A stretch of DNA of 35,108 nucleotides from Desulfobacteraceae bacterium (GCA_022340405.1 JAJDOA010000138.1:1-35108), one strand, 5' to 3'. Positions 16,507 through 26,104 are shown, numbered from the stretch's first letter. Numbers and translations: made by a program. Notes: generated by a model not told the origin, from the sequence alone.

Positions 16507-17166
16507 TCACCCAAGGCCGGGATAGTACCCCACCCCGTCCAGATGGGCCACGTCTCCCCAGCTGCGGATGACCCAGCGGGCGGTGCCGTAGAAGACACCG
16601 TGGGTGACCACGCTCAGGCTGGCGTTGGTGGTGACGAAACACCGCGGCCGGGACAGGGGAATGTCTGCGACATAGCGAAACAGACTGTCGAGCACCCCTC
16701 CGTGAAGAACCACCACGATGGTCGTACCCGATCTGCTTGCAAGGCAGTCGTCGAAGAACGCGGCGTTTCGCCGGTAATGCTCCCGATGGCTTTCCCCCCC
16801 GGGGATGGCAAAATCCGGATCGTTGGTCATCCACTGCTTCAGTAGGCCCGGGTGGTGCTGTTCGACTTCGGCAAGGGTCATCCCCTCCAGGATACCGAAG
16901 TTCCTCTCCCGCAGACGGGCGTCGGTATGAACGGCATGTCCGGTGGCCTCGACGATGAGGGCCGCCGACTGCCTGGCGCGGCCCAGATCGCTGCTGATCA
17001 ACGTGTCGAAGTCGACATCTCGGAGACGGCGGGCCAGCTCTCGGATCTGCTGCCGGCCCGTTTCGGTCAGAGGGCTGTCCCCATGGCCCTGGACACGGTC
17101 TTGGATGTTCCAGGTCGTTTCACCGTGACGAACGGCCATCAGCGTGGTCTGTCGGATCGTATCCGC
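16507..17166 (-). CDS. Histidine phosphatase family protein (phosphoglycerate mutase-like)
   Basis: LMAVRHGETTWNIQDRVQGHGDSPLTETGRQQ (RHGE motif), VVLHGGVLDSL. Confidence 0.87.
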   Translation of the reverse strand, partial: ADTIRQTTLMAVRHGETTWNIQDRVQGHGDSPLTETGRQQIRELARRLRDVDFDTLISSDLGRARQSAALIVEATGHAVHTDARLRERNFGILEGMTLAEVEQHHPGLLKQWMTNDPDFAIPGGESHREHYRRNAAFFDDCLASRSGTTIVVVLHGGVLDSLFRYVADIPLSRPRCFVTTNASLSVVTHGVFYGTARWVIRSWGDVAHLDGVGYYPGLG

Positions 17167-17288
17167 CATTTCCTTCCTTTCCCCTCTCGAGCGTTTCAAG
17201 AAAACCTATCCTATCGGGGCGAAGGTTTCAACGCCGATGCGTTGGATGGGGGGGATTGGCATGGTTCGTTGGTTGGGTCCGGCTGGTT

Positions 17289-17319
17289 GGGCTCTGTGGG
17301 CTGGGTTGGGTTGGAAGGG
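17289..17319 (+). other. G-quadruplex-forming motif
   Basis: GGGctctgtGGGctGGGttGGGttggaaGGG: five G3 runs with short loops, ~80-110 nt upstream of the flavin reductase start. Confidence 0.5.
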
Positions 17320-17398
17320 CAGGTCTGATACAGTGGGGTTCACATGCGGATTCGATCCTCTGCCATCTTACATTTCAAACGAATGGAGGGAACCAAAA

Positions 17399-17965
17399 AT
17401 GAAGCGATCCTTTGGGGCGAAGACCATGATTTTCCCGACGCCGGTGTGGTGCGTGGGCACCTACGACGCCGACGGCAAAGCCAACGTGATGACCATCGCA
17501 TGGGGCGGCATCTGCTGCTCCAAACCGCCATGTGTGACGGTGTCCCTGCGGAAAGCCACCTACACCTTCGACTGCCTCCTTCATCGGAAGGCCTTTACGC
17601 TGAGCGTCCCATCGGATCGGTACGCCAAGGAAGCCGACTATTTCGGGATGGCTTCCGGCCGCAATACGGACAAGTTCGCCGACACCGGGCTGACGGCGGC
17701 CCGTTCGGAAACGGTGGACGCTCCCTACGTGGCGGAATTTCCCATGGTGCTGGCGTGCCGACTGATTCACCACCACGAAATCGGTCTGCACACGCACTTT
17801 GTCGGAGAAATCGCGGACGTGATGGTGGACGAGGAAGCGCTGAACGAGGAGGGGCAGCCGGACATCGAAAAAATCCGCCCCGTGGTGTTCAGCCCGGAGG
17901 TGAGAAGCTATCACGGCATCGGCAGCTTCATCGGCAAGGCGTTCTCCATCGGCAAATCCATCTAG
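17399..17965 (+). CDS. Flavin reductase family protein (FMN-binding split barrel)
   Basis: FPTPVWCVGTYDADGKANVMTIAWGGICCSKPPCVTVSLRKATYT; AtgaGAGCG-like upstream gaggGAACCaaaaATG. Confidence 0.83.
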   Translation: MKRSFGAKTMIFPTPVWCVGTYDADGKANVMTIAWGGICCSKPPCVTVSLRKATYTFDCLLHRKAFTLSVPSDRYAKEADYFGMASGRNTDKFADTGLTAARSETVDAPYVAEFPMVLACRLIHHHEIGLHTHFVGEIADVMVDEEALNEEGQPDIEKIRPVVFSPEVRSYHGIGSFIGKAFSIGKSI

Positions 17966-17966
17966 T

Positions 17967-18104
17967 GGCTGTTTCTACATTCGGATTTTGGTTCAAGGTC
18001 GAGGAGGATCCGAGTTTTCAGCCGCAGGAATACGGCCGTATTTCGAGGACTGGAAACGAGGACGCGACGCCGAGATGGGGCCAAAAGACAATGTCGAAAC
18101 AGCC
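17967..18104. repeat. Copy A of a ~140-nt structured element with terminal inverted repeats
   Basis: Ends ggctgtttctacatt / aatgtcgaaacagcc are inverted with one mismatch; core closely matches the reverse complement of 22948..23093. Confidence 0.75.
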
Positions 18105-18105
18105 C

Positions 18106-19749
18106 CTATCCGATGCGGACCACGACGGCGGTAATGTCGTCGTCCTCCTTGCGGCCGTCGGCATGGCGCCGAACCGCGGCGAAAAGGGCGTCCAGCAGGG
18201 TGCCGGCGTCGCGGGTGCCGTGCCGCCGGAGAATCTCCAGAACGCTTTCTTTTCCGAACATGCGGCCTCTGCGGTCCTCCGCCTCCCAGACACCGTCGGT
18301 GGTCAGCAGGATCACCGTACCGTTGCGCACGGATAGCGTTTCGTTTTCCGGATACCGGGCATCTGCCTCGATTCCCAGGGCGATGCCCGGCCCCATGAGC
18401 TCGGAAACCGCCTCCCGTTCCGGATCGTAGACGAATGCAGGCAGGTGACCGGCCCGAACCCAGTGAAGCTCACCCCGGCGCGGGTCGATGTCCAGGAAAA
18501 ACAGCGTGACGAACTGGCCGGAGTCCCCCACATTGATGGCGAGGTTGCGGTTGAGGTCCTCGATGATGTGTCGCGCAGGGCCGGCGGCGGTCAGTCTCTG
18601 GCGAAGCGCTGAGCGTACCGCCGCCATGAGCAGCGCGGAAGGGATGCCGTGGCCGGAGACATCGCCGACGGCCACAGCCACTTTTTCCGCGCCCTTTTCC
18701 CCATAGAGCAGGTAGTCGTAGTAGTCCCCCCCGGTCTCGTCGCAGTAAAAACTGCGGCCGCGGATTTCGACCCCGGCCACGGCCAGGGTTTCCTGGGGAA
18801 GCAGACGCTGCTGGATCTCCCGGGCGAGAAGCAGCGAGTGGCGCATCCGCTCCCTCTCGGCCAGACCCGCGGTCATCTCGTTGATGGTGTCCCCGGTGAA
18901 GCCGATTTCGTCGTTGGAGGTCACGCGGATCTTCTGGTCGAAACGGCCCTTTTTGACGGACTGCAGGGTGTGGAGAATCTCCCCGAACGGTTCCGTAAGA
19001 TTCCGGCCCACCAACAGGGTGAGCAGGATACCGGTGACGATGAAGATGACGGCGTGCACCGTCACCGCCTGGCCCGTAACGGTCAACGCGGCATAGGAAT
19101 CGGAGACGGAGTTGTTCACCCGCCAGAGCATCGTCATGATGTAGGCGAGGGGTACGACGTTGATGGCCATCATCAGCACCAGCAGACGCGTGCGGATCCG
19201 GATGCGCATGGTGCGCGGAACTTGGCTGAGGCCGCCGTCGGGGAAAAAATGCGGCACCAAGTGCTCCTGAAGCACGTGCTCCAGAAAAAAGAAGGCCAGG
19301 GCCACGGTGATCAGCCCGTTGCCCAATGCAAGGGTCAGCGACCGGTGCACCCAGTACACGCCGCTGCTGTAGACCAGGTGCAGCACGGGATAGAACACCG
19401 CGGCCAAAAGCCACATGAGCATATCGGCGCCCATCAGGAAGAAGGGTTCGTTGAGCAGGCGGCGGCGGGCCTGGGCCAGACGGTCTGGTGATACGGCCTG
19501 GTTCTGGAATTTCCGGTTGAGAACCTCTCGGATGGGGGCCTCGTAGATGAGGGTGGCAATGATGGCGGTGCCGAAGGCAAAAGCCATGAACAGGCTGTCG
19601 TAGAGGAAAAACGGCCAACCGATGTCGCTGAAATCGGAGACCTCCACGGCCACCATGATGGCGTTGATGAAGTTGGCACCGATGGTGTTGGCCAGCACGT
19701 TGGCGGCGAGCATCTCGTTTTTCAGCAGAAACAACGCTTTGCGGTCCAT
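18106..19749 (-). CDS. Membrane-anchored HAMP + SpoIIE/PP2C-type serine phosphatase
   Basis: HAMP region GRNLTEPFGEILHTLQSVKKGRFDQKI; phosphatase motifs ARE IQQRLLP, DETGGDYYDYLLY, VAVGDVSGHGIPSALLMAAVRSALR, ILLTTDGVWEAEDRRGRMFG. Confidence 0.87.
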   Translation of the reverse strand: MDRKALFLLKNEMLAANVLANTIGANFINAIMVAVEVSDFSDIGWPFFLYDSLFMAFAFGTAIIATLIYEAPIREVLNRKFQNQAVSPDRLAQARRRLLNEPFFLMGADMLMWLLAAVFYPVLHLVYSSGVYWVHRSLTLALGNGLITVALAFFFLEHVLQEHLVPHFFPDGGLSQVPRTMRIRIRTRLLVLMMAINVVPLAYIMTMLWRVNNSVSDSYAALTVTGQAVTVHAVIFIVTGILLTLLVGRNLTEPFGEILHTLQSVKKGRFDQKIRVTSNDEIGFTGDTINEMTAGLAERERMRHSLLLAREIQQRLLPQETLAVAGVEIRGRSFYCDETGGDYYDYLLYGEKGAEKVAVAVGDVSGHGIPSALLMAAVRSALRQRLTAAGPARHIIEDLNRNLAINVGDSGQFVTLFFLDIDPRRGELHWVRAGHLPAFVYDPEREAVSELMGPGIALGIEADARYPENETLSVRNGTVILLTTDGVWEAEDRRGRMFGKESVLEILRRHGTRDAGTLLDALFAAVRRHADGRKEDDDITAVVVRIG

Positions 19750-19956
19750 GGTGACGGCCTCGGCTTGGGGATGTCCGAACATCCTACCACGATCTGGGCA
19801 GAATACAACCGAGGCTCCGGTTCATGCGGCAGACGCCTCCCGGCCCGCTTCCACATAGACGCGGATTGTCAACGGGGCCTCGTTTTGCTACAAACCCGAC
19901 AGAACCCAGTGAGACGGCCCTATGGAAGCTTTTTCATCCGAGGAGATGCCCGCATC

Positions 19957-20373
19957 ATGCACATCAACTTTGTCGACATCGACGACCCGGACTTCGATCC
20001 GGAGCTGTACCTGAGGCTGCTGGTGGCGGTGGCCAAGTCCGACCCGGACAACGGTCCACCCGAATACGCGTACGTCCAGGAACAGGCCCATCGATTGGGC
20101 TTGGACCTGGTGCCCTACTGGAACGAGACGAGCAAGCGCTTTTTGTTGGACACAGGGGTCCGGGCATCCCGCCTGACCGCACTGATCGTCATCAAGGACT
20201 GCATCATGCTGGCCACCCTCGACGGGCATTTCTCCCTTGGTGAGAAGGAGACCGTCTACAAGACCGCCGAACGGTTGGATCTGCCCCGCTCGAGCGTGGA
20301 CCGCCTGATGGAATGGCTGGAACGCTACCGCAAGCTAACGGCGGACTGGCAGCGTCTGGTGGATGACCGATAG
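19957..20373 (+). CDS. TerB-like helical domain protein
   Basis: LDGHFSLGEKETVYKTAERLDLPRSSVDRLMEWLERY resembles TerB/TerB-like domains. Confidence 0.5.
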   Translation: MHINFVDIDDPDFDPELYLRLLVAVAKSDPDNGPPEYAYVQEQAHRLGLDLVPYWNETSKRFLLDTGVRASRLTALIVIKDCIMLATLDGHFSLGEKETVYKTAERLDLPRSSVDRLMEWLERYRKLTADWQRLVDDR

Positions 20374-20385
20374 GTCGCAGCGCAG

Positions 20386-21408
20386 ATGAACGCAGCCGCC
20401 GCCCGGTCGCAGGTTCTTAGTGTATCCGATCACCTGGACGCCTTGACTCCCTGGAGCTACCTGGCCCTGTTCCTGGCTGCCTCGGCGCTGATGATCTGGC
20501 GCCTGGGGGCGCTGGAGCGCAGGGGTTTCGAGGGAACGGTGCTGGGCACGCTGATCATGCCCTACTGCTCGGGGCTTTCCAATCTCATCTTCGCCTACGT
20601 GCTGGGCAGGAGCGGCGGCAGTGGTTCCCTGGTGCTGGAAAACTGCCTGGTCAACAACGTCACAAACGCTACCCTTCTCCTCGGCCTGCCCGCACTGATC
20701 TGGCCGCTGTCCATTCTTGCAGGAAAGAAACCGTCCGGTGCAGGCCGCCCGGGCTCCCGGGAGACGACTGCCCGAATCCACCGCCTGTCGCTGCTGCTCA
20801 CCGTGCTGGCGATGCTTTTCTTCACCGGCGTGCTCTGGGCGCTGGCACGCGATGGCGTCCTGGATTTTGCCGACGGCCTCGTTCTGGTGGGCGTCTTCCT
20901 TTTCTGGCAGATCTTTCACGTCTTCGACGTCCTCAAGGAAAACGTTCGCCGCAACCGCCGCATGTCGTGGTTCGTGCCGCTGGAGTTGGTCGTGATCCTC
21001 GCCTCCGGCTACGGCGTGTTCGAGAGCGTCGACCGCCTGGTGGCCTGGATTCCGCGCACCGGTTCGGGATGGCTGGTATTCGACAACCTCGGCTGGCTGA
21101 CCGGGCTGCTCATGGTGATCCCCAACGCCCTTCTCGCCTTTTACTACGCCTGGCAGCGGCGTCCGGACGTGGTGTATTCTTCCCAGATCGGCGACGGCCA
21201 CATCTGCATCCCCATGGCCGTGGGCCTCTTCGCCCTCTTTTCACCCATCCGCATCGTCCCCTATCTCCAACAGGGCGTCACCGTTCTCATCGGAGCCGGG
21301 GTAGCGCATCTTTTCTTCGTAGGCGTGTGGGGAAGCCTTCCCCGGTGGGCGGGGGCGGGTCTGAGCCTGTCCTATTTCGTTTTTTTGTACGCCGGCCTGA
21401 TCCGCTGA
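20386..21408 (+). CDS. Sodium/calcium exchanger-like membrane protein
   Basis: Multi-TM; GTLIMPYCSGLSNLIFAYVLGRSGGSGSLVLENCLVNNVTNATLLLGLPALIW resembles an exchanger alpha-repeat. Confidence 0.65.
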   Translation: MNAAAARSQVLSVSDHLDALTPWSYLALFLAASALMIWRLGALERRGFEGTVLGTLIMPYCSGLSNLIFAYVLGRSGGSGSLVLENCLVNNVTNATLLLGLPALIWPLSILAGKKPSGAGRPGSRETTARIHRLSLLLTVLAMLFFTGVLWALARDGVLDFADGLVLVGVFLFWQIFHVFDVLKENVRRNRRMSWFVPLELVVILASGYGVFESVDRLVAWIPRTGSGWLVFDNLGWLTGLLMVIPNALLAFYYAWQRRPDVVYSSQIGDGHICIPMAVGLFALFSPIRIVPYLQQGVTVLIGAGVAHLFFVGVWGSLPRWAGAGLSLSYFVFLYAGLIR

Positions 21409-21433
21409 AGTGGGCAAGGCGAGGAATACGGAG

Positions 21434-22042
21434 TCAGGTTCGGGATTCTTCCTGGGCAATCTGCTCCAGGCTTCGCCCGGTGAGCACGGAATCGGGCTGG
21501 GTGCTCACCGGACTGCGACGGGCGTCGGCTTCCGAGTCCTTCATTTTGATCAAGAGCCAGTTGCGGTCTCCGGCGCCGCCGGGCCCAGTGCGGACCAGCG
21601 CGTAACCGCCGGTGAGTTTTTCCCCCTCCAGCCAAACCGTCACGTGTCCGTCGATCAGGCATTTGCGGATGGGAACCTCTTCTCCGTTGGCGTCTTCCTT
21701 TAGATTTCGATAACTGCCGGTGTCCCATACGAGCACGGTTCCGCCGCCGTATTGGCCTTCGGGAATGACGCCTTCGAAATCGGCGTATTCCAGCGGATGG
21801 TCCTCGGTGGCAACGGCCAGTCGCTTTTGGCGCGGATCGGTGGAAGGCCCCTTGGGCACGGCCCAGGACTTCAGCACCCCCTCCGCTTCCAGTCGAAAGT
21901 CGTAGTGCATCGCCCGGGCATCATGTTTTTGAATCACGAAAACGGGCTTATCTCCCGGCTTTCGACCGCCGCCATTGGGTTCGCCGGTGCGGCGGAAATC
22001 TCTTTTTGCCTGGTAGTCCCGAAGCCGGTGGTTTTCGGACAT
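21434..22042 (-). CDS. Stand-alone LigD 3'-phosphoesterase (PE) domain protein
   Basis: FVIQKHDARAMHYDFRLEAEGVLKSWAVPKGPSTDPRQKRLAVATEDHPLEYADFEGVIPEGQYGGGTVLVWDTG is the typical LigD PE signature. Confidence 0.9.
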   Translation of the reverse strand: MSENHRLRDYQAKRDFRRTGEPNGGGRKPGDKPVFVIQKHDARAMHYDFRLEAEGVLKSWAVPKGPSTDPRQKRLAVATEDHPLEYADFEGVIPEGQYGGGTVLVWDTGSYRNLKEDANGEEVPIRKCLIDGHVTVWLEGEKLTGGYALVRTGPGGAGDRNWLLIKMKDSEADARRSPVSTQPDSVLTGRSLEQIAQEESRT

Positions 22043-22141
22043 GGCGTCTCTCCTCGCCCTTGCGGGTCCAAGATGAACAATCGGCGCATCGACCGCATCA
22101 GTTCACCATCGTTGGAGTTCAAAGTCAAATTTCGCAGCTTC

Positions 22142-22690
22142 TTAAGCGCCTTTCGAGCGGAAACGGGCCGCCAGGGCGCCGTCCTTCCGCCAGACCCGGC
22201 AGGAATCGACAAGATAACGGTCCAACAGATCCTCCGACGGCTCGACCGGCTTCTCCCCCTGCATGCGGTGGACCCAGAAACCCTGGACCACGGCCGGTGC
22301 CATGGCCAGCACCAGGGCGGTCAGGTGCGTGCACCCGTTGACGCCGCCGATGGCGCGCCGCACCCTGCCGGAAAACCCCGGCTGGATTTTCATGCCCTCC
22401 AGCCGGCGAATGCTGTCCACAGTGGCGGGGCACTCGGAGTGCGGCGCCTGATGAACGACGGCCTCGGCTTCTTCCACGGTGAGGGATTTCACGTTCACCC
22501 GCAGGCGAACGACCATGTGGTGCACCGTGTGGGGATCTCGCCGTTCACCGGACACGGCGGTGTAGGGTATTCGCCGTTCCTCCCGGAGTTCCCCCTCCAC
22601 GAGAAGGTGACGGCTGCCGCACTCGGAGGTGGTGATGCGGATGTCTCTGCCGTGAATCGTTCGGTTTTCCGCTTCCGGACAAGACTTCAT
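22142..22690 (-). CDS. DUF2889-like protein
   Basis: RDIRITTSECGSRHLLVEGELREER...VNGCTHLTALVLAMAPAVVQGFW resembles DUF2889 family proteins. Confidence 0.7.
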   Translation of the reverse strand: MKSCPEAENRTIHGRDIRITTSECGSRHLLVEGELREERRIPYTAVSGERRDPHTVHHMVVRLRVNVKSLTVEEAEAVVHQAPHSECPATVDSIRRLEGMKIQPGFSGRVRRAIGGVNGCTHLTALVLAMAPAVVQGFWVHRMQGEKPVEPSEDLLDRYLVDSCRVWRKDGALAARFRSKGA

Positions 22691-22715
22691 TTCGATCGTT
22701 CCCTCCCTCGACCTA

Positions 22716-22901
22716 TCAGGACGCTTTCGGATCGACGCGGTAGCTGCCGTCGAGGCGTTTCCACATCTCGTCGTAGCGTCGCTGCAAAACGGCAAGCGCC
22801 TCGTGAAAGGCCGCCTCGGTGAGTTGTCCACGTCTGCGGCGCAGCTCCAGATAGGCTTTTTCGTTGTCGAACCAACGGTCCGGGTCGAAGTTGTAGGTCA
22901 T
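22716..22901 (-). CDS. Small hypothetical protein (61 aa)
   Basis: ATG with purine-rich upstream (gggaaagaaggcctctt), co-directional immediately upstream of the DUF2889-like gene. Confidence 0.5.
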   Translation of the reverse strand: MTYNFDPDRWFDNEKAYLELRRRRGQLTEAAFHEALAVLQRRYDEMWKRLDGSYRVDPKAS

Positions 22902-22947
22902 AAGAGGCCTTCTTTCCCTGCAGGGGATGCAGCCTGCTGGAATCGAT

Positions 22948-23093
22948 TAGAGGCCATCTCAAAATTGTCTTTTCGCCCCATCTCGGTGTCGGGTCCTCGT
23001 TTCCAGTCCTCGAAATACTCCAGTATCCCTGCGGCTGAAAACTCGGATCCTCCTTGACCTTGAACGAAAATCCTAATTTTGAGATGGCCTCTA
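22948..23093. repeat. Copy B of the ~140-nt structured element with terminal inverted repeats
   Basis: Perfect 19-bp inverted ends tagaggccatctcaaaatt / aattttgagatggcctcta; core conserved with copy A in opposite orientation. Confidence 0.8.
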
Positions 23094-23329
23094 GCAGCAA
23101 TCTCATCTCAGGCCGCCCCCGATGATGTCAACAGATTATCATCGATATTCCCATCCACGTAAATGGGCATGGTGGAATGGGATCGCGGGACGGTTGCAAT
23201 GTGCCGGCGTCTGCGGTAGGAAATAGCCCTTTTGACAGGGGATCGGCGGCCCGAGAAGAGAACCCCCCTTCCCCCCGGAATTTGTATACCACTGCCGTTG
23301 CATTGCCCGTCCAAACAAAGGTGTGCGTC

Positions 23330-24466
23330 ATGCCGTCCTGGAACGAAGCCCTGTACCGAAAACTGGCCGATCACCTCGACAGCCTGCCCGGCGGATTTCC
23401 GCCGACGAAAAGCGGCGTCGAACTGCGCATCCTTCGCCGTCTGTTTTCCCCGGAACAGGCGGAGCTTGCACCGTTTCTAACCCTGATTCCCGAGGAGCAC
23501 CGGGTCATCGCTCGCCGGTCCGGACTTTCCGCCGGGGAAGCCTCCCGAAGGCTGGAGGAGATGGCCGCAGAGGGGCTCGTTTTCCGCATCGCTCGGGGCC
23601 GACGGCCGCCCCTTTACATGGCGGCGCAGTATGTCATCGGTATCTGGGAATACCACGTAAACGATCTGGATCCGGAGTTGATCCGGGACATGAACGAATA
23701 CATCCCCACCCTTTTCGAGGCGGGGGTGTGGGAAAAAGCCCCGCAGCTTCGAACCGTACCGGTGCGCACCAGCATTCAGTCCCGTCCCGAGGTCCTCGCC
23801 TACGAAAATGTGGAAGAGCTGGTTGCCCGGCAGAAAAAATTCCATGTGGCACCCTGTATCTGCAGGAGGGAACACCGCATGGCCGGTGGCGGGTGCGACC
23901 GGCCGGAGGAGGCCTGTCTCATTTTCGGCCTGGGGGCCGACTATTACCGGCATCGGGGTGTCGGCAGGCCCATCGATCTGCAGGAAACCCTCGACATCCT
24001 GAAAAAGGCCGAGGAAACCGGTCTGGTGCTGCAGCCCAGCAACGCGCAGAAGATCGTCAACATCTGCTGCTGCTGCAGCTGCTGCTGCCAGGTGCTCAAA
24101 AACGTCCGGCGGTATCCCCGGCCAGCGGAGCTGATCGCCTCGCCGTTTTCCGTTTCCGCGGACAGCGGCACGTGCAAAGGGTGCAAGCTTTGTCTGGAGC
24201 GGTGCCCGATGGAGGCCCTGTCGGTAACGGAAAAAACCGTGAGCGTGGACAGAGGCCGCTGCATCGGTTGCGGGCTCTGCGTGTCCACCTGTCCCACCGG
24301 ATCGCTTTCCCTGCAGCGGCGACCGGATCATCAACAGCCAAAGGTTCCCCGAAACATGGTGGAATCCACCATACGCCTGGGTCGGACCCGGGGCAAGCTC
24401 GGTGCCGCGGAGCTGGTGAAAATGCAGCTCAAATCCAAGGTGGACCGATTTCTGGTATCACGATAG
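23330..24466 (+). CDS. 4Fe-4S ferredoxin-type protein with N-terminal winged-helix-like region
   Basis: Two ferredoxin motifs CKGCKLCLERCP and CIGCGLCVSTCP, cysteine cluster NICCCCSCCC, CICRREH...C. Confidence 0.83.
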   Translation: MPSWNEALYRKLADHLDSLPGGFPPTKSGVELRILRRLFSPEQAELAPFLTLIPEEHRVIARRSGLSAGEASRRLEEMAAEGLVFRIARGRRPPLYMAAQYVIGIWEYHVNDLDPELIRDMNEYIPTLFEAGVWEKAPQLRTVPVRTSIQSRPEVLAYENVEELVARQKKFHVAPCICRREHRMAGGGCDRPEEACLIFGLGADYYRHRGVGRPIDLQETLDILKKAEETGLVLQPSNAQKIVNICCCCSCCCQVLKNVRRYPRPAELIASPFSVSADSGTCKGCKLCLERCPMEALSVTEKTVSVDRGRCIGCGLCVSTCPTGSLSLQRRPDHQQPKVPRNMVESTIRLGRTRGKLGAAELVKMQLKSKVDRFLVSR

Positions 24467-24552
24467 CGCCGCCGAGAATGCGACACCGGACATGGAGGCT
24501 TCCGGGTTTGTGTCGGGAAAGGGCTTGGAGAAGGAAATGACAGGCGATGGGA

Positions 24553-25125
24553 TCAGGCGGCGCCCGCGTTCCGCTTCCACTTCCGATAGGCGGCCAGTTC
24601 CGTCTGCAGCGAGTTGATCACGGTGGCCAACACCGCCACATCATCAAAGAATCCTACGATGGGGAGCATGTCGGGGATGAAATCCATCGGCATGACAAAA
24701 TACAGCAGTCCGCCGGCGATCATCGTCAGGGAAACGGGATGGAGGCGATAGTTTCCGTTTACTGCATCGACGAACAAATGGTAGAGTTCGCGGGTACTTT
24801 CCACCATCTGCCCCAGCACCGGGGAAGCCTTCCGCAGTATGCGCAAAAAGGTGCTTTCCTCCAGGCCGTTCTTCACGCTGCTCGATCGGGCATACCGCAG
24901 GATCCGGTCGTATTGCTTGCGGCGCACGGGGTCCTTCAGAACGGAATACGCGGCGTTGAGGATCTTGGTCATCTCCTCGGCCTCCCGGAGCCGGTGCGCG
25001 TTTCGATCCGGATGCCATATCTTGATCTTCCCGCGGTAGGCCAGCCGAATTTGCTCGAAATCGGCCTGCGGTTCCACCCCCAGCAGCTCATAGTAGTCTT
25101 GCATTTGTCTCGTTCCGAGCGTCAT
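24553..25125 (-). CDS. DnaJ J-domain protein with C-terminal DUF1232-like membrane domain
   Basis: DYYELLGVEPQADFEQIRLAYRGKIKIWHPDRN (HPD) and YFVMPMDFIPDMLPIVGFFDDVAVL (DUF1232). Confidence 0.85.
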   Translation of the reverse strand: MTLGTRQMQDYYELLGVEPQADFEQIRLAYRGKIKIWHPDRNAHRLREAEEMTKILNAAYSVLKDPVRRKQYDRILRYARSSSVKNGLEESTFLRILRKASPVLGQMVESTRELYHLFVDAVNGNYRLHPVSLTMIAGGLLYFVMPMDFIPDMLPIVGFFDDVAVLATVINSLQTELAAYRKWKRNAGAA

Positions 25126-25261
25126 TGGTTTCGATCCTGAGGCGGCGTACGGCCGGCAGAGCAACCGAATCTATCTCTTTCAATCTATACGCAAGACATC
25201 CCGTATGCAAAATCTTGTTGCCCGCCGCGGTGAAACCCTTCCGCGCCGGCGGCAACCGTGT

Positions 25262-25834
25262 CTATGGGTTTCCACCTCCGACGGAGTCGGAGGGTTCCTG
25301 CAAAAATCGCTCGAAGTTGGCCACGATGGACTCTTCGATGATGCCCAGCCGCCGCGCCACTTTCGGCGTCAGCAACGCGAAAGTGCCCTCGGCCGTGGCG
25401 CAGATCCGCCCGCGATCGTCCACGATCCGCGCGCAAAGCACACCCTCCCGATCATTGTTCAATTGACGAACAATCCCCTCGGCCCGGATTTCTCTCTCCG
25501 TGTACAGGGGCCGCTTGAAATCCACGCGGATGGATTTGGTGAGAATCAGCCGGCGGATCAAATGGTGGGCGGTCCAGCTCATGACCTCGTCCAGAACGGT
25601 GGTGACGATGCCGCCGTGCGCCACCGAACGCCACCCGCACAGCGGTGCCGGGATTTTCAGCCAGGATACGACGACGGTGCCGTCGGTGTAAAACGACATC
25701 CGCAGCCCCACCGGATTGTCCGGGCCGCAGGCGAAACATCCCCGGTCCGAGTCGAAATTTTCGATGCGCCTCAGCCGCGCGCGATCCAGGGCCTCTGCCG
25801 GTTCTTCATGGAAAAAACGTTGATTTCGATCCAC
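25262..25834 (-). CDS. PaaI/hotdog-fold thioesterase family protein
   Basis: GCFACGPDNPVGLRMSF...GWRSVAHGGIVTTVLDEVMSWTAHHL; GTG start inferred (VDRNQRFFHEEP). Confidence 0.8.
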   Translation of the reverse strand: MDRNQRFFHEEPAEALDRARLRRIENFDSDRGCFACGPDNPVGLRMSFYTDGTVVVSWLKIPAPLCGWRSVAHGGIVTTVLDEVMSWTAHHLIRRLILTKSIRVDFKRPLYTEREIRAEGIVRQLNNDREGVLCARIVDDRGRICATAEGTFALLTPKVARRLGIIEESIVANFERFLQEPSDSVGGGNP

Positions 25835-26104
25835 GGATACCGCCGATCTCAGGGGTAACGATAGGTTGGGTGCGAATTCCGGGGATTCCGCCGCTGCGGG
25901 ATTCACCCCTCGTCCTTCCAACAGGACATCCGACACCGAACATCGGGCAGCACCATACCCCCGAACGTCCGTCTTGTCGAGGGTGCGGACAGGGGGTTCG
26001 ATGGGCCGGGCCCTGGCCTTTCCGAAACAGGTGTGGTATCGGCCCGTGGAGTGCGGCGGCGGGCCGCCATTGACGAAAGAGACGCGGGAGTCGAACGGAC
26101 GATC

